Shown: positions 1 to 10,924 of the stretch, in pieces
Numbering within the stretch: position 1 is the stretch's first letter
Layout: the number at the start of each line of letters is the position of its first letter
Assembly (NCBI GenBank): GCA_020543525.1
Contig: JAHYIO010000006.1
Coordinates: 1,054,001 to 1,118,000, forward strand
Source of the DNA: Coriolopsis trogii
Taxonomy: Eukaryota > Basidiomycota > Agaricomycetes > Polyporales > Polyporaceae
Length of the DNA: 64,000 nucleotides
Direction of reading: 5' to 3'
The notes under the pieces: generated by a model
The model's database searches: none
The model's input: only the letters and a program-made list of their open reading frames with translations
What the model was told of the DNA's origin: nothing
Program-made: the position numbers and the translations under genes

Positions 1-228
1 TGGAAAAGCAAAGCATACAAACACATTTGGAGCCAGGATTAAGCGCAAGCGGATGGAGTCTCGAAACCCTGGAAGGCAGGAAGCAGCGGATTACTATGTG
101 TATGGCACACGCGTAGGTTGCGTCATACATATCATTACTGATATGCGGGTCAACAGGTAAGCACACGAGCAGAGAACGTCCGACACTCACAATCAGAATG
201 TAACACGAGGTACGTACCGGCGTACTGT

Positions 229-1552
229 TCAATCGCTCAACGTCAAGTCGGTTGTCTCCCCCTGGCTGCCCATAGGGACAGATATCGGACGTGCCTCCTT
301 CTTCAATATCTCCAACTTCACCGACCCAGTGGTCTTGCGCGCCCGTTTCTTCTTCTTCTTCTCCATGCGCTCGATCTTCTCTTGCATGAGCCGCAACTGG
401 CTCTAAACGAATGTGACCAAAATTCTACCACCCTCGCGAGAACGCGACACCACAGGAGGGTACATAGGGGAAACGCACCTTGAGCATGCTCAACTCATTC
501 TCGTCCTCATCGTCAGACGTATCCTCGTTAACACTGGGCTTGCCTTCTACTTCTTCGGAGGTATCACGTCGTAGCCGTTTCGTTAGCCTACCGGTCCCTT
601 CTTCGCTCCTGCTACGTCCGAGTCCGTCGTCCCCCCCGTCGCGTGAGACAGGACTCGTGCATATGGGAGGCGGTGCGATATCCTGAGCCTGTAGAATCTC
701 TTCGGGTAGGTCAGAAGAGTGTCCTCATGCGTAAGCGCCTCGTGAGGTGTGTTCGAAAAGTGTCACCTAGAGGTCTGTACCGAAAAATGAAGCGCGCTAC
801 ATGACCTTCCTTCGGATCGATCAGTTCGTGCTTACGCGTGTATCGCGCCGGAGTGCAAGGAATCTCCTCTCCGAAGCTTTAAACCAAAGGCATTGCGCCA
901 CAAAAAAGCGAGCATTGTGAGTCGAGTGTTCGCAAGTTCATACTGGACCACTGACCTGATACAATGCGTGCCGGCTTTCTTCGACCGCTCGTGAACGACG
1001 CCGACGGGCTGGAATTTCTTGCCGCTCATGGGTCCTCCTTGTTCGATGTGGAAAATACGAGCGCGCCTAACTTTGACAATTATGATGCCCAAGTTCTCGT
1101 TGACCTGTATCTCGTCGTCATCTTCCCGCGCCGAGCAAAACAGTTAGTACGGTTCGATTCAGAGGGCGCGAGATTTGTGGAAAGTGCACCTGTGGTAGAC
1201 AGTTTGGCAAATTGCAGGTATCGACGACTAGTAGGACTTGTATGAAAGCTGGACTTGGTGTGTTCTCCATGAGCCTTACAGTAATCCGACAGCAGTTTGG
1301 AACCGTCGATTGTGATTGTGCAAACGTATGTATCCTCTGATGAGTTCTTCCAGTGCATAGCAAATGCCTGTCAGAGTATATGAGTCCCTTCATGTGTGGT
1401 ATGTCAAATCAACTGAAGAGCGATACCTTGCCAGCCTCGCTCGCGACGTAGCAAGCAACGGTTTTGCCGTCGTCGCCCTCCGACTTGGTAGCGTACTCCG
1501 GCATGCGCGCGTTATCGCAAGTAAGCCACATCTCACAGTTACCCAACTGCAT
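229..1552 (-). CDS. DUF7918 domain protein, copy A
   Basis: This is the first of four paralogues of a basidiomycete family of unknown function (DUF7918). Exon 1 (1552-1427) encodes 42 residues, including GKTVACYVASEAGK, and ends at a GTATCG donor. Exon 2 starts near 1367 and ends with LQFAKLSTT. Later exons carry the family hallmarks VHERSKKAGTHCI and, near 770-790, FIFRYRPL. The tail has EEILQAQDIAPPP, an acidic run TSDDEDENE, a helix-like LRLMQEKIERMEKKKKKR that could be a nuclear signal, and the ending TTDLTLSD. Two SUMO-acceptor-type PsiKxE sites, VKLE and LKKE, lie just before the end. The in-frame ORF extends upstream to 1774, but the start at 1552 aligns with the other copies. The family assignment is from motif memory. 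Function is unknown. Confidence 0.75.
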
Positions 1553-1775
1553 CTTCGTAAGCAGGCCGCGAAGGGAGCGGTCGTAAGCAAGGTCAGAGTC
1601 CGCCAAGCTTGAGATCGTGAGGAGAAACAAGCCTGTGCTGGTTGCCGCGGAGAGTGGGTAGAGATGGATCGAGATCTCTGCACTATCGGGCTCGCCGGGC
1701 CGCCTGAGATAGGCGCATAAAAAGTCGTCCCGCATGAAGTTCAGTACGACACTCGAGTCGAGAAGAATAGTCACA

Positions 1776-1798
1776 AGAGAGAGAGAGAGAGAGAGAGA
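1776..1798. repeat. (AG)n microsatellite
   Basis: This is an uninterrupted AG dinucleotide run of about 23 bases between DUF7918 copies A and B. It lies just upstream of the possible longer ORF of copy A. Confidence 0.9.
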
Positions 1799-2051
1799 AC
1801 GAGGCCCCTATGCGCTCTGTTACTGAGGCTTACACTCTGACATCGGAACTCAACTCAATATAGCATCACTCGCGCGTCACAGTACTAGCTACTCGCCAGT
1901 GGATGACATTCCTATGCAAGCTACACTTCCAACAATACACATTCGTCGATAACACAGCATTGGACCATTCAGTATTGATCGCACGACTAGGAGCCATCGG
2001 AAGAATAGTACACATCGCACAAGAATGGATGCGCAAGCCGGCGGCATCGGC

Positions 2052-3398
2052 TTAATCACTGAGGGTCAAGTCGATTAGAACCCTCTCTGAGCGTTGTTGT
2101 CGAATTGGGAGCTGTTCCCGCTTCACAATGACTGGCCGGCTCTGGTGACCCTTGATACTCCTGACAGAGGCTCGAGTACTGGTGCTCCGACGGTGCAGGA
2201 GCTGAGATATGACGGTGAATCAGTCCTAAAAGCCCATGGAGCGAAGATAATCTAAGACAAACCTCGAGCACCTCCAGATCTTCGTCCTCGTCATTTCGAA
2301 TGGCGGAAACGTTGCCAATGTCAGGCTTGAGCTCACCGTCTTTCTCGTACTCGAAGCGAGAGCGCTTGCGACTCGATCTCCTCGTAGACCCAGTGTCCAA
2401 GGCGACAATACTGAGGTTGTCTTCGACCTCAGGTGAACATGTCTTGATAGATGCCACACACAAGTTGGGCTTGATTTCTGTCATGGCTAGTGGTATCACG
2501 TCCTGTGCTTGCAAGAGTGCTTCGACATAGAGATTAGTTGCAGTAGGATAGAGTTATCGGCCGCCACGCAGTCATACCTAAGGGTCTATACCGGAAGATA
2601 AATCTCGCCACATCGCCTTCACGTTTGTTTAGTGGAGTGCTCGAGGTCTGCATCATAGTCATCGACACCCGGTGTTCTTCACCCAAGCTGTCCCAAAAGA
2701 GTAGTCGATGAGGACCGCCTGGTTCCGCCGCTGCAACCCAAGTTTGAAAGGTAATGATGGGAAAAGAGAACTCACGAGACACAATGCGCCCCTGCCTTCT
2801 TACTCCTCTCGTGAACCGCACCCAAAGGCTGGAACCTGCCCCACTGGTGTGGCACGGACCTGTACTCGGCGCGAATGCGCGATACGGCCACTTCAATCTC
2901 GCCCAGGTTTGCGTAGCTGGGCCCCATCCCGAGCACATCATCATCGTCTTCACAGTGGAGAAGGGACGGGCACGCAAAGAGTGAGGAAAGAGTCCTTCGA
3001 TCCCGACAAAGTGTATGCGCACCGGTCATTTGTAGCTCAGCGAACCTGAAAGGCTGTCGTGTAGAAGGGTTCGTACGGACGCCCCAGCGGGAGCCCGAAC
3101 CTCCCGGACGACACCTGTTTCCCCCTACGTATCTTCCATCTACTTTCACAGCAAAGCGGAGGTGTGTTTGTTTGAGGTGATCCCGCCACTCAATGCTGAA
3201 TGCCTGCATACAAACATAGTCTCAGGTCTTGCTCATACATGTAAGAGAAAGATATTCATATGTCGCACGTACCTTCCCGCTCACGCTTGGAATGTAGCAT
3301 GTGAGAGTCTTCCTGTCTTCGCCTTCAGACTGAACATTGTACTCCTGAATAGGCTCCCCCTCGCACGAGATCCGAACTTCGTAACCTTTCAGCTGCAT
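2052..3398 (-). CDS. DUF7918 domain protein, copy B
   Basis: This is the second tandem DUF7918 paralogue. Exon 1 (3398-3273) starts MQLKGYEVRISCEG and ends at a GTACGT donor. Exon 2 holds the FSIEWRDHL and FRFAELQMT blocks. Exon 3 has EDDDDVLGMGPSYANLGEIE and VHERSKKAGAHCVS. The next exon has FIFRYRPL. The following exon starts near LQAQDVIPLAM and contains the basic RRSSRKRSRFE and the acidic RNDEDEDLEVLE. A final intron of about 61 bases (GTTTGT donor, CTCAG acceptor) brings in a last exon with VIVKREQLPIRQQ and the ending RVLIDLTLSD. That ending gives one VKRE SUMO-acceptor consensus and a terminal SUMO-interacting-like motif. It lies 500 bp upstream of copy A in the same orientation. Its molecular function is unknown. 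Confidence 0.78.
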
Positions 3399-3695
3399 TG
3401 TCTTATATCGTACACTCTGAGTATTCGAATATGTGGGAGGACAGACGGGCCCCCAGGAACAGGACTAGGGAGTGGTGGTGGTATGTAGTCAGAATAGACA
3501 AGTCGTATCGGAACCGACGAGACGCGTCGCAGCATGCCTGCACAGCCACAAAACGCGCGACGCGTTCTGAGCGCTAAAGACAGATCAACTTGCCGTAGTC
3601 AACTCTTACATATAGGTATCATATAATCGAGTAGGGTGAAGTGACAGTAAAGCACATAATGAAGCCATACAATATTTGTACAGTAACATAGCACA

Positions 3696-4988
3696 TCAGT
3701 CGTCCAAAGTCAAGTCGATGACGTCTTCAACCTGGCTGTTAGACACCGTTGACCGTTTGCGTTTGGGCGACCTTCGAGGTTCTTGTTTCACGCGAGCATC
3801 ACTCGAGGGGCCGGTCCTCCTCTGCGCTCGGTCAAGTTTGGCTTGGATCGTGCGAAGTTTGCTCTGTAGGGACCGCGATTATACTGCCTGCTGACAGAGC
3901 CCTTGAGTAAGGACAGACTCGCCTTGAGAACGTCCACATCGTCCTCATCGTCGGATAGTTCAATGACACCGAGGTCGACATTCGCCAAACTGGGCTCACG
4001 CTTTGGATGCTTGGCAGGGGGTACGCCTCCAGCATCGTTTGCGCGCTTCTTCTCCGATTTGGCGGCACGAGGAGGACTGGCTTCTCGGCGGATGCCAGGA
4101 GCGGGCATAATGCCTTGCGCTTGCAATAAGGCTTGGAGATGGTGGGCATCGTGGCACAATTGAGCTTAGTGGAGGTTAAACAAACGCACCTGATGGGCGA
4201 TAGCGGAAAATAAACACAGCGACCTCTTTCTCATGAGGATCCACCGGGTTGTGTCGACGGAGGTACTGTAATGGCTGTCCAACAATTTGGCTGCCTTTCC
4301 CCAGACTGCATACGCAAGTCGCGAAATCAGCCATCGTGTAGAGTGCCTCACTGAATGGAACATACGCAACACTGTGAGCTCCGGCCTTCTTGCTTCTTTC
4401 ATGCACCGTGCCGATGTTATTCAACAACGCAGGCGTATAGGGCACAAGGACATAGTCGTGTTGTACCCGCATCACACGAACACGTATGGTGCCTAGGTCT
4501 GCACTATGAGGTATAGTGTCCAGAGCACTATCGTCGTCTATATAAGCGATTCCGTCAATATATGACAAGCAGGAGGGCAAAATGAAACAACACACCGGTT
4601 GTCTTGAGGTCCGCGAACTGGAACGGCTGCACTATGTCTACACTAGTATGGACACCTGTACGCTTGCCGATACCTCCAGGAGAGCAAATATTGCTGTGTG
4701 CCAGTGGCTGACCGTCGAGGTCGTATGCGATTGCAAGACTGTCTTCACAGACACGATCTCGCCAGTTTATGGCGAAGTTCTACAGTAATACATGTTCCGT
4801 GAGTGAGCGGTAAGGAGCAACTGCCTCCTCAATAGAAGGAGAAGGTGTATGAACTGAGGACGTACCTTCCCGCTCTCGCTCGGGATGTAACATGCTATGG
4901 TCTTCCCGTCGGCCTCAACCTCTGTCTGATACTCAGGTAGTGGCTCCTCTTCGGAGGTAATCCAGATCTCGTAGCCCTTATGCAGCAT
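3696..4988 (-). CDS. DUF7918 domain protein, copy C
   Basis: This is the third tandem DUF7918 paralogue. Exon 1 starts MLHKGYEIWITSEEEPLPEY and ends ACYIPSESGK before a GTACGT donor. Exon 2 reads FAINWRDRV, then GVHTSVDIVQPFQFADLKTT. Exon 3 has VHERSKKAGAHSV, and a later exon has VAVFIFRYRPSG. The tail has LLQAQGIMPAPGIRREASPP, KHPKREPS, the SUMO-interacting-type GVIELSDDEDD, a helix-like SKLRTIQAKLDRAQRR, VKQEPRRSPKRKR (a PsiKxE site plus a nuclear-type basic run) and the ending VEDVIDLTLDD. The last splice junction is unclear: two frames must be joined between about 3845 and 3935 and no canonical donor fits. It is divergent from the MGR3-like gene, with 190 bp between the two start codons. 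Confidence 0.75.
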
Positions 4989-5178
4989 GAAGAGGCTTTC
5001 CCTGTTCCTTGTTCGTTATCTAGTGAGGTGCGGACGGCAACTCGTGTGAACCGAAACAGACAGGAGATGGTGGCTTGAGTTAGAGTTGGCTATGGAGCTT
5101 CTCATGATCAGGAGCGCTTCGACGCAACATATACAAAGTAGCGCGCTTGTGTAAGTCTCCTCCTTCTCATCCCCCGCC

Positions 5179-6720
5179 ATGCTCGCCCGGATAGCTGCTA
5201 GACGACAATCCGTCCGCCTTCAAAACGCCGCGCGGACGACAAGAGTACCCTCTGCTTCATTCCCTGTCCTTCGACGAACGCTGGCAACCTCCACTTCAAC
5301 GACGAGTTGCATTGCGTCATGGACACAGTCCAACTCGCGCATCTCGACTGTCTTCACCGTCCTTTTAGGCGTCGGAGTCGCGTCGACAGCATACGGCGTG
5401 TGGGTTTAGCTGGACTCTTGGATGTACGTCCGCTGAAGCCCCTCTTTGTGGTCTGCGTTTTGAAGGTACCAATTCTACACCACGTTCACCATGTGGCCCC
5501 CAGAAGTACGTGGGGACCTGCGCGCAGGCGTGAAAGCGAAGAACCAGGGCGAACTTGACCTCAGCGAAAGGTATCTCAGAAGGTTCGTCCTCCTTGTCCA
5601 TTCTGCACAGTTCCGTACACCGACGAACATGCGTCTTCTAGAGCGTTGCATACCGCACAGACGCTCCCGCTCTCCGCATTCTCCTCCGAGCCACACTTGA
5701 AACTCTCTGGAATTGCCATCGCCCTCGCTGAAGTGCTCGAGCTTGCAAACCGCCCTTCGGACGCATACGAGACCTACAGCTCTTCCCTCGCTCTCTTGCG
5801 CGCCGCGCAAAATCAGGGCAAGCTCTCGGCCCGCGAACGCATGCGCGCGGTCGCGCTTGCCCACAAGCTCGGCGACATGGCTGAGGTTCTCCAGCGCGAG
5901 CCGGAGGAAGCAGAGCACTTCCTTACCTACGCGGTGGAGGAGGTCCTGAGGGTCGTCAAGGATGAGGGTCAGGTCGGCGGCGGCGGGAAGGGCAAACAGC
6001 GCGCGGATGAAGACACGGCTGAGGGCGAGGTCGGCACAATGCTATCAGAGCTCCAGCTCCCGTGGTGGGTGACCAAAGTGGACGTTGCGGCTCCTCTTGA
6101 AGCACTAGGCCGATTTTATGCGCGCGAGGGCAAGCCCGAGTAAGTCACGTTTCCTGCTCCTTGCTGGCCTCCCTCCTAATAAATCGGCACAGATATTCTA
6201 CGACCCTCTACCTCCAAGCAATCGGCATGCTCATGCAGACAGAGTCGGGCGCGAAAGATGCGGCGATCGAGGACCGCTGTCGTGCCGCACAGATCATGAA
6301 CAACCTCTCGGACCTCATGGCAAACGGCCCTCCTCCGTCGAACCTGCACTACGCAGAGTCATGGGCCCGGCAAGCGCAAGGCGTAATCGAAAAGACACGC
6401 GCGCTGCCGGGTGCGGGCAAGGATCCGCAGGACATGGCCCTGTGTGAGCAGACACTTGCTGCCGTATTGTTCAACCTGGGTGCTCTGCTAGAGGTGCGTC
6501 TCTACCGGTCTTCAAGACACCCGTCCGCTTGACTGACATCGCCGATTGTCATACATAGATGGGGGGTGAGCTGGATGAGGCAAAGAAGTCGTTCCAAGAG
6601 AGTCTTGATCAAGCAAGGCGCATTGGGATGCGCGCAGGTGCGATGGAGGCTCGCAGTGCGCTTCGCAGGGTCGAGCGTGCGGCAGTACAGTCTAGCGAAT
6701 CGGCGGTCAGTGGCAAATAG
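5179..6720 (+). CDS. MGR3: MGR3-like mitochondrial TPR protein
   Basis: This is the probable fungal homologue of Mgr3, an inner-membrane adaptor that helps deliver substrates to the i-AAA protease. The N-terminus is Arg-rich with almost no acidic residues, as in a mitochondrial presequence. A hydrophobic segment (ISTVFTVLLGVGVASTAYG) follows. After an intron comes YQFYTTFTMWPPEVRGDLRA and then helical repeats that fit TPRs (for example NRPSDAYETYSSSLALLRAA and GGELDEAKKSFQESLDQARR). A Gly/Lys-rich linker (GGGGKGKQRADED) lies mid-protein. There are about five exons, and the stop TAG is at 6718-6720. The motif pattern matches the fungal TPR family annotated as Mgr3-like. The exact orthology is inferred. 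It is divergent from DUF7918 copy C and the two must share a short promoter. Confidence 0.75.
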
Positions 6721-6908
6721 ATAGGTCCATATGCTACTTATTCTCGTCCGTCGGAAGATGGCACTGCATCATATATCTCGTGTCAGGTGATCTCAGGGCT
6801 TGAGTAACAAACATGATATTCTACAGGCGATGCTTCACATATCTCCTACGAATCTCCAGTCGTATTTCGCCTCCCCGCTACAGTGCGTGTCTGCCTTGGC
6901 ATCTCGAT

Positions 6909-7425
6909 CTAGTTTCCGTCGTTGCGGCACTATAATGTGATGGGTAAGCCTTTGCCATACTCTCTGTAGACCATCTATGACTTACGCAAACGGAGATGAC
7001 GTCGTTGCCACACTTGCCGGAGTTCGGGTCCGGGCGGCAGGCGTAGCTGCAGAGCACCAAGTCAGCTCTCGTGCACGGTGAGAGGGAATGACCCTTACAC
7101 GTCTCCGCTGAACGTGTTCTTGTAACTGGTGAAGCGGATCGGGGGCGGGCTGCAAGTAAAGGTACCCTGGTTGCAGGGGTTCCCAGTCGTGGTCAGGCTG
7201 TCAACCGCCTTGCACCCGTCGTCATAGACGGTCCCTAGAGTATATACCACCACGGTCAGTATCTCATAATAACCCTCCCTGCACTGACAACAGTAGGGAA
7301 AACGTACAGCGGCTGACGCCGCTGCCGAGCGACTGCTGGTTGCCGACACCAAAGTTGAAGCCGGGGCAGATGGCGGCGGCGAACACGGCGTAGAGGGGGA
7401 CAAGGGCGAGGGCTTTGGCGAACAT
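6909..7425 (-). CDS. small secreted cysteine-rich protein
   Basis: Four exons join cleanly into a 111-residue protein. It begins with a signal peptide (MFAKALALVPLYAVFAAA) followed by CPGFNFGVGNQQSLGSGVSR. After a GTACGT..CTAG intron come WTVYDDGCKAV and GNPCNQGTFTCSPPP. After the next intron come YACRPDPNSGKCGND and VISVC. A last intron (GTAAGT..TATAG) adds CRNDGN and the stop. Eight cysteines remain, with a CC pair at the end. Size, signal peptide and cysteine content fit the effector-like or cell-wall small secreted proteins common in basidiomycetes. I recognise similar sequences in this group but no described function. A good TATA box lies about 90 bases upstream. Confidence 0.8.
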
Positions 7426-7514
7426 GACGAGAGACGAGGTCAGTAGATGAATCGAGTGCTTTGGTACGTTCGTTGGATGGTGGGTGACTGATCGTTGGCA
7501 GATATTCGTGCCCG

Positions 7515-7522
7515 CCTTTATA
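7515..7522 (-). promoter_or_regulatory. TATA box of the secreted protein gene
   Basis: On the reverse strand the sequence reads TATAAAGG, about 90 bases upstream of the ATG at 7425. This is a textbook TATA position for a regulated fungal gene. Confidence 0.6.
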
Positions 7523-8179
7523 GTACAATCGCGCAAGTGCGTCTACGGACGAAACGCGATTGTCTCCGTCCGGAGCCACGCTCTGTTGGCGAGCAGGCGA
7601 GTCTGTGCGGTGAGGACACCACTGCATGACCGCGATTGGAGACGAGGAGTACAGGTTTTCGATACGCCAATGCGTTCTACCGAGCTTCTCAATACTTGAT
7701 CAGGGTTAATTCGCTGCGACATTGGGTATAGCACCACAGGCGATTCGCCCGTCTTGGACCGCTGAGAGAGCGTAACGCCCATAGCCTGCGTCGTGGTATG
7801 AGATACAATCCAAAAACTCTGTTGTCGATCCATGTTTCAGAGCCAAACATGCGCAGATCGCAGTGGACCATATGACCCCTTGACTGCAGATCGTCCGTGT
7901 CGTAAGTTTTTCAGAACATTAATTGCACATGATGGCCGTGACTGTCTGCTATCTCCGAGGTCCTGAACGTCGGTGTGCTATGTGCGATGTTTCAAGTGCT
8001 CAGGCTCGCTTCAATCGCGAATGTGCAATGCCCCAGACAGCGTCAGGCCGAAGTCTTCCTATTTCAAGTGTCTCCGTGCAAACTCGGATGATACAATAGC
8101 AATGAGATAATGTACAGCGCTGCATACGAAAGCACGACGAGTCTGTCAAGAAGTGTGTGCCGATGAAGAGTGAGTCCCA
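7523..8179. other. intergenic, no gene seen
   Basis: Only short overlapping ORFs on both strands without family motifs are present. The stretch contains the upstream region of the secreted protein gene and the 3' flank of DUF7918 copy D. Confidence 0.6.
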
Positions 8180-9511
8180 TCAGTCTAATGTCAGGTCTAT
8201 CACATCGTCGGGGTCGAAACGAGGCGCAGGACGTCGGGACGCCTCCCGCTTAACTACAGGCTTGCGCTTCGGTCGAGGCCGCTTCAGTCGAACTACCCTG
8301 CCTTCGCAAGTACACGCACGACCCACCTCAAACTGATCCTCGTCGTCTGATAGCTCAATCACATCGTCCGGCTTGAGGGATGGGCCAGCATCCGTAGCTT
8401 CGCGCTTAACGGGCTGCTTGGACTTATCCCTGCGACTCGGAGCGGGTTTCCTCTCGCGCTTGACCCGAGGAGAGCGTGCGGCGGTAGGATCTATGATGCC
8501 TTGTGCCTGGAGGATGGCTAACATGCGTTCGACGCCGTAGCGAGTCATGTCATCTTCAATGATCCCACCGAACAGAAACGAGGGGAGGACCGACCTGGAG
8601 GCCTGTACCTGAACACGAAGGTGACGAACGGACCCGCACGCTTGTCCAGAAGCGTCGTCACGATACGATCTCGCCGCTCCCCTTCCTTGCACTTTTCTGT
8701 GCGTCCGAGACTACCCGAAAACGAATATGTCGTGAGTACTCGGTGGCGAGATATTGACGCAAGAGGGGGCGAGTGTTAGACTTGAAGAAGACACTCACGT
8801 CACGCAGTGGGCCCCGGCCTTCTTGCTCCTTTCGTGTACCGCTCCTACCCCAGAGAACGCGTATGGCCTGAACGCGGCCTTACGAATATGCGGGTGGACA
8901 TGGACGACACGGAGCTCAATGGTCCCAAGCATCTCAGACACGCCCCCGCGCCAGAGCACGTCGTCATCGTCTGTCGTAAGTAGAGACTCGTCAGCTCCTC
9001 AAACTCTCGGGCGGGGACAGTCTCGACGCGCATGCGATGTACAAAGAGGCGAACATGCACCACATGGGCAGCATACAGGCGAGACAGGAACGCGCACCTG
9101 TGGTCTGCAAGTCCGCGAACTGGAACAGCCGGTACGCGTCCTCCTCGTCCGTACGCACACCCTTCCGTTTGCCCGCGACCCCGGGCGCACAGTGCGTCTT
9201 GCCCGCACTAATGCCGTCGACGAACGTCCTCATGCTCGTGTGATTTGACCCCGGGCCATTGTGGTCCTTCCACCGGATGCAGAACGTCTGCAGTAGCCCA
9301 AGACACCAACCATGTATCGCATATCACAAGCGAGACAGGAGTCAGCATGGTGGTCAAGGAAGAACATTTAATATTCACTGACGCCGCCGCTCTCACTCGG
9401 GATGTAGCAGGTTATGGTCTTTCCATCGTCTCCTTCGATCTGGATGTTGTATTCTGGTAATCGCTGGCCGCGGTGATCAGCAATCCAGACTTCGTAGCCC
9501 TTATGCAGCAT
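8180..9511 (-). CDS. DUF7918 domain protein, copy D
   Basis: This is the fourth DUF7918 paralogue. It is about 3.2 kb beyond copy C, with two unrelated genes between, and has the same orientation. Exon 1 starts MLHKGYEVWIADHRGQRLPE and ends TCYIPSESG. Exon 2 has FCIRWKDHNGPG and YRLFQFADLQTT. Exon 3 has DDDDVLWRGGVSEMLGTIEL and VHERSKKAGAHCVT. The next exon has FVTFVFRYRPP. The tail has the richest SUMO-type signature of the four: three VKRE acceptor consensus sites (RVKRERK, PVKREAT, VVKREAS), an internal DDVIELSDDED and a terminal DPDDVIDLTLD. Lys/Arg runs (RPRPKRKP) suggest nuclear import. The part from about 8330 to 8180 reads through without a needed intron. Function is unknown, and the SUMO link is an inference from motifs. 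Confidence 0.78.
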
Positions 9512-9825
9512 CGTGGAAGCAAGCAAGTAACGCGGTCAAGGACAAGTGTACGGGGCGTGCTCTAGTGAACCTGAGTCGGAATCAACGCCATTGTGCTACC
9601 AAAGGTGAAACCTCGGACAAAGGGTTATTGCGTCACGCGTTTGTCTGCGATGTCTCGACAAATACCCTCTGACACACGCGTCTGTGGTTCGGGGAGCCGG
9701 AGCGCTGCCCAAGAGGTCATAAAGACAGGAACGAAGGAGAACGAAGGTTGCTAATGCTACACGATCCAGAATCCAACAGACGAAACATCCAAAAGTCCGC
9801 TCTATTCTTACAATGTCCCTCCAGC

Positions 9826-10924
9826 TCAGTCAATCTCGCTCCCCACACTACTGCTGCTGCTTCCGCTCTTCAACGTCACCTTCTCGCGCACCGACTCAAC
9901 CTCGGTGTCGTCCGCAGGCTCAATCACCACACACCATAGGATGCGGCCCCACGGATGCTCGCCTGCCCCAGCCTGGTCGCCCTTCTTCCGCCGCTCGCAG
10001 CAGACGAAGCGCACCGGCTGGCCGTCCCAGTACTTGGTCATCTCGATGCTCAGCCCGCCCGGGAGTTTCAGCATGATGCCATCGTGACTGAACGTCAGGA
10101 AATCGTAACAGAAGTCGGTCGTGATCAAATCCTAGTCGACGACCCGCGCGTGAGTGTTCTCCTCCGAGCGCCAGAACGTACGGCGTACGTACCTCAGGGC
10201 CAAAGACAACTTCTTGTCGGCGGAGCGCGTTGGTGTAATGACCACGCCGCTTGGACGGGCTGTCCTTCGTCTTCCCACTCTTGCCATGTCCGCTCGTTGC
10301 GTCAGGTCTTGTCCGTAGCTTCGTTGTGTCATCGCCTATGGGATCACGGGGGAAGGGGGGCAGAGGCGTCTCCTTCCCGATGTGTTGATGTTCGAAGAAG
10401 GGCATGGTGGAGATGAGGGGGGACAGCGCCCATGGCTTTGTCCGCGAGGTGAGATCGTGCTCGAGCGTGGGGTCAATGAAGCTGTTGGGCAGACCGATGA
10501 GCAAACGGCAAGGAGACGAAGAAAACGGTGCGTACTTCATGAATTTGACCGCCACTCCGAACACCCATGGTACCTTGAGCGGGCGGTCGAAGATGTTCCC
10601 AAACAAGATGTCATCCGCGGAGTATTCGCGCAAGAATCGACCTTGAAGCAGCAAGCGCCCCCTCTGAGCACGCGACGCGGTATACACGTTGGAGGCCGGC
10701 GCACCTTGCATTTGAATGCTCCATGACACCCCACTCCGTTTGCGGAAGTACTCGCTATCGCTGACCTTGCCCTCGGTGTCTGTGAAGCCCTTGATGTATA
10801 CAGCGAGCTGGCCCTCGAATACGTCCGAGGATACATCGACAGCTTTGTCTGAGTTTGGGGAGAGGGGGACGAGCTCGTGGAGCGAAGGTCCGGCGAGGAT
10901 GCGGAGACGAGGCATGTTATACAC
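9826..10924 (-). CDS. DUF1769 domain protein
   Basis: The protein starts MYNMPRLRILAGPSLHELVP. It continues with FEGQLAVYIKGF, GVSWSIQMQGRF, the family core SADDILFGNIFDRPLKVPW, FMNFIDPTLEHDL and KPWALSPLISTMPFFEHQ, all hallmarks of the fungal DUF1769 family of unknown function. Three introns are supported: an in-frame one within MQG/RFL, one within FMN/FID, and GTACGT..GACTAG before DLITTDFCYDFL. A Lys/Ser-rich linker with KSGKTKDSPSKRR lies between the halves. The C-terminus is WGRILWCVVIEPADD followed by a Ser-rich tail. The frame changes fit intron positions, so the gene looks intact. Family members are sometimes annotated as cytoplasmic, but nothing here shows a location. Confidence 0.85.
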
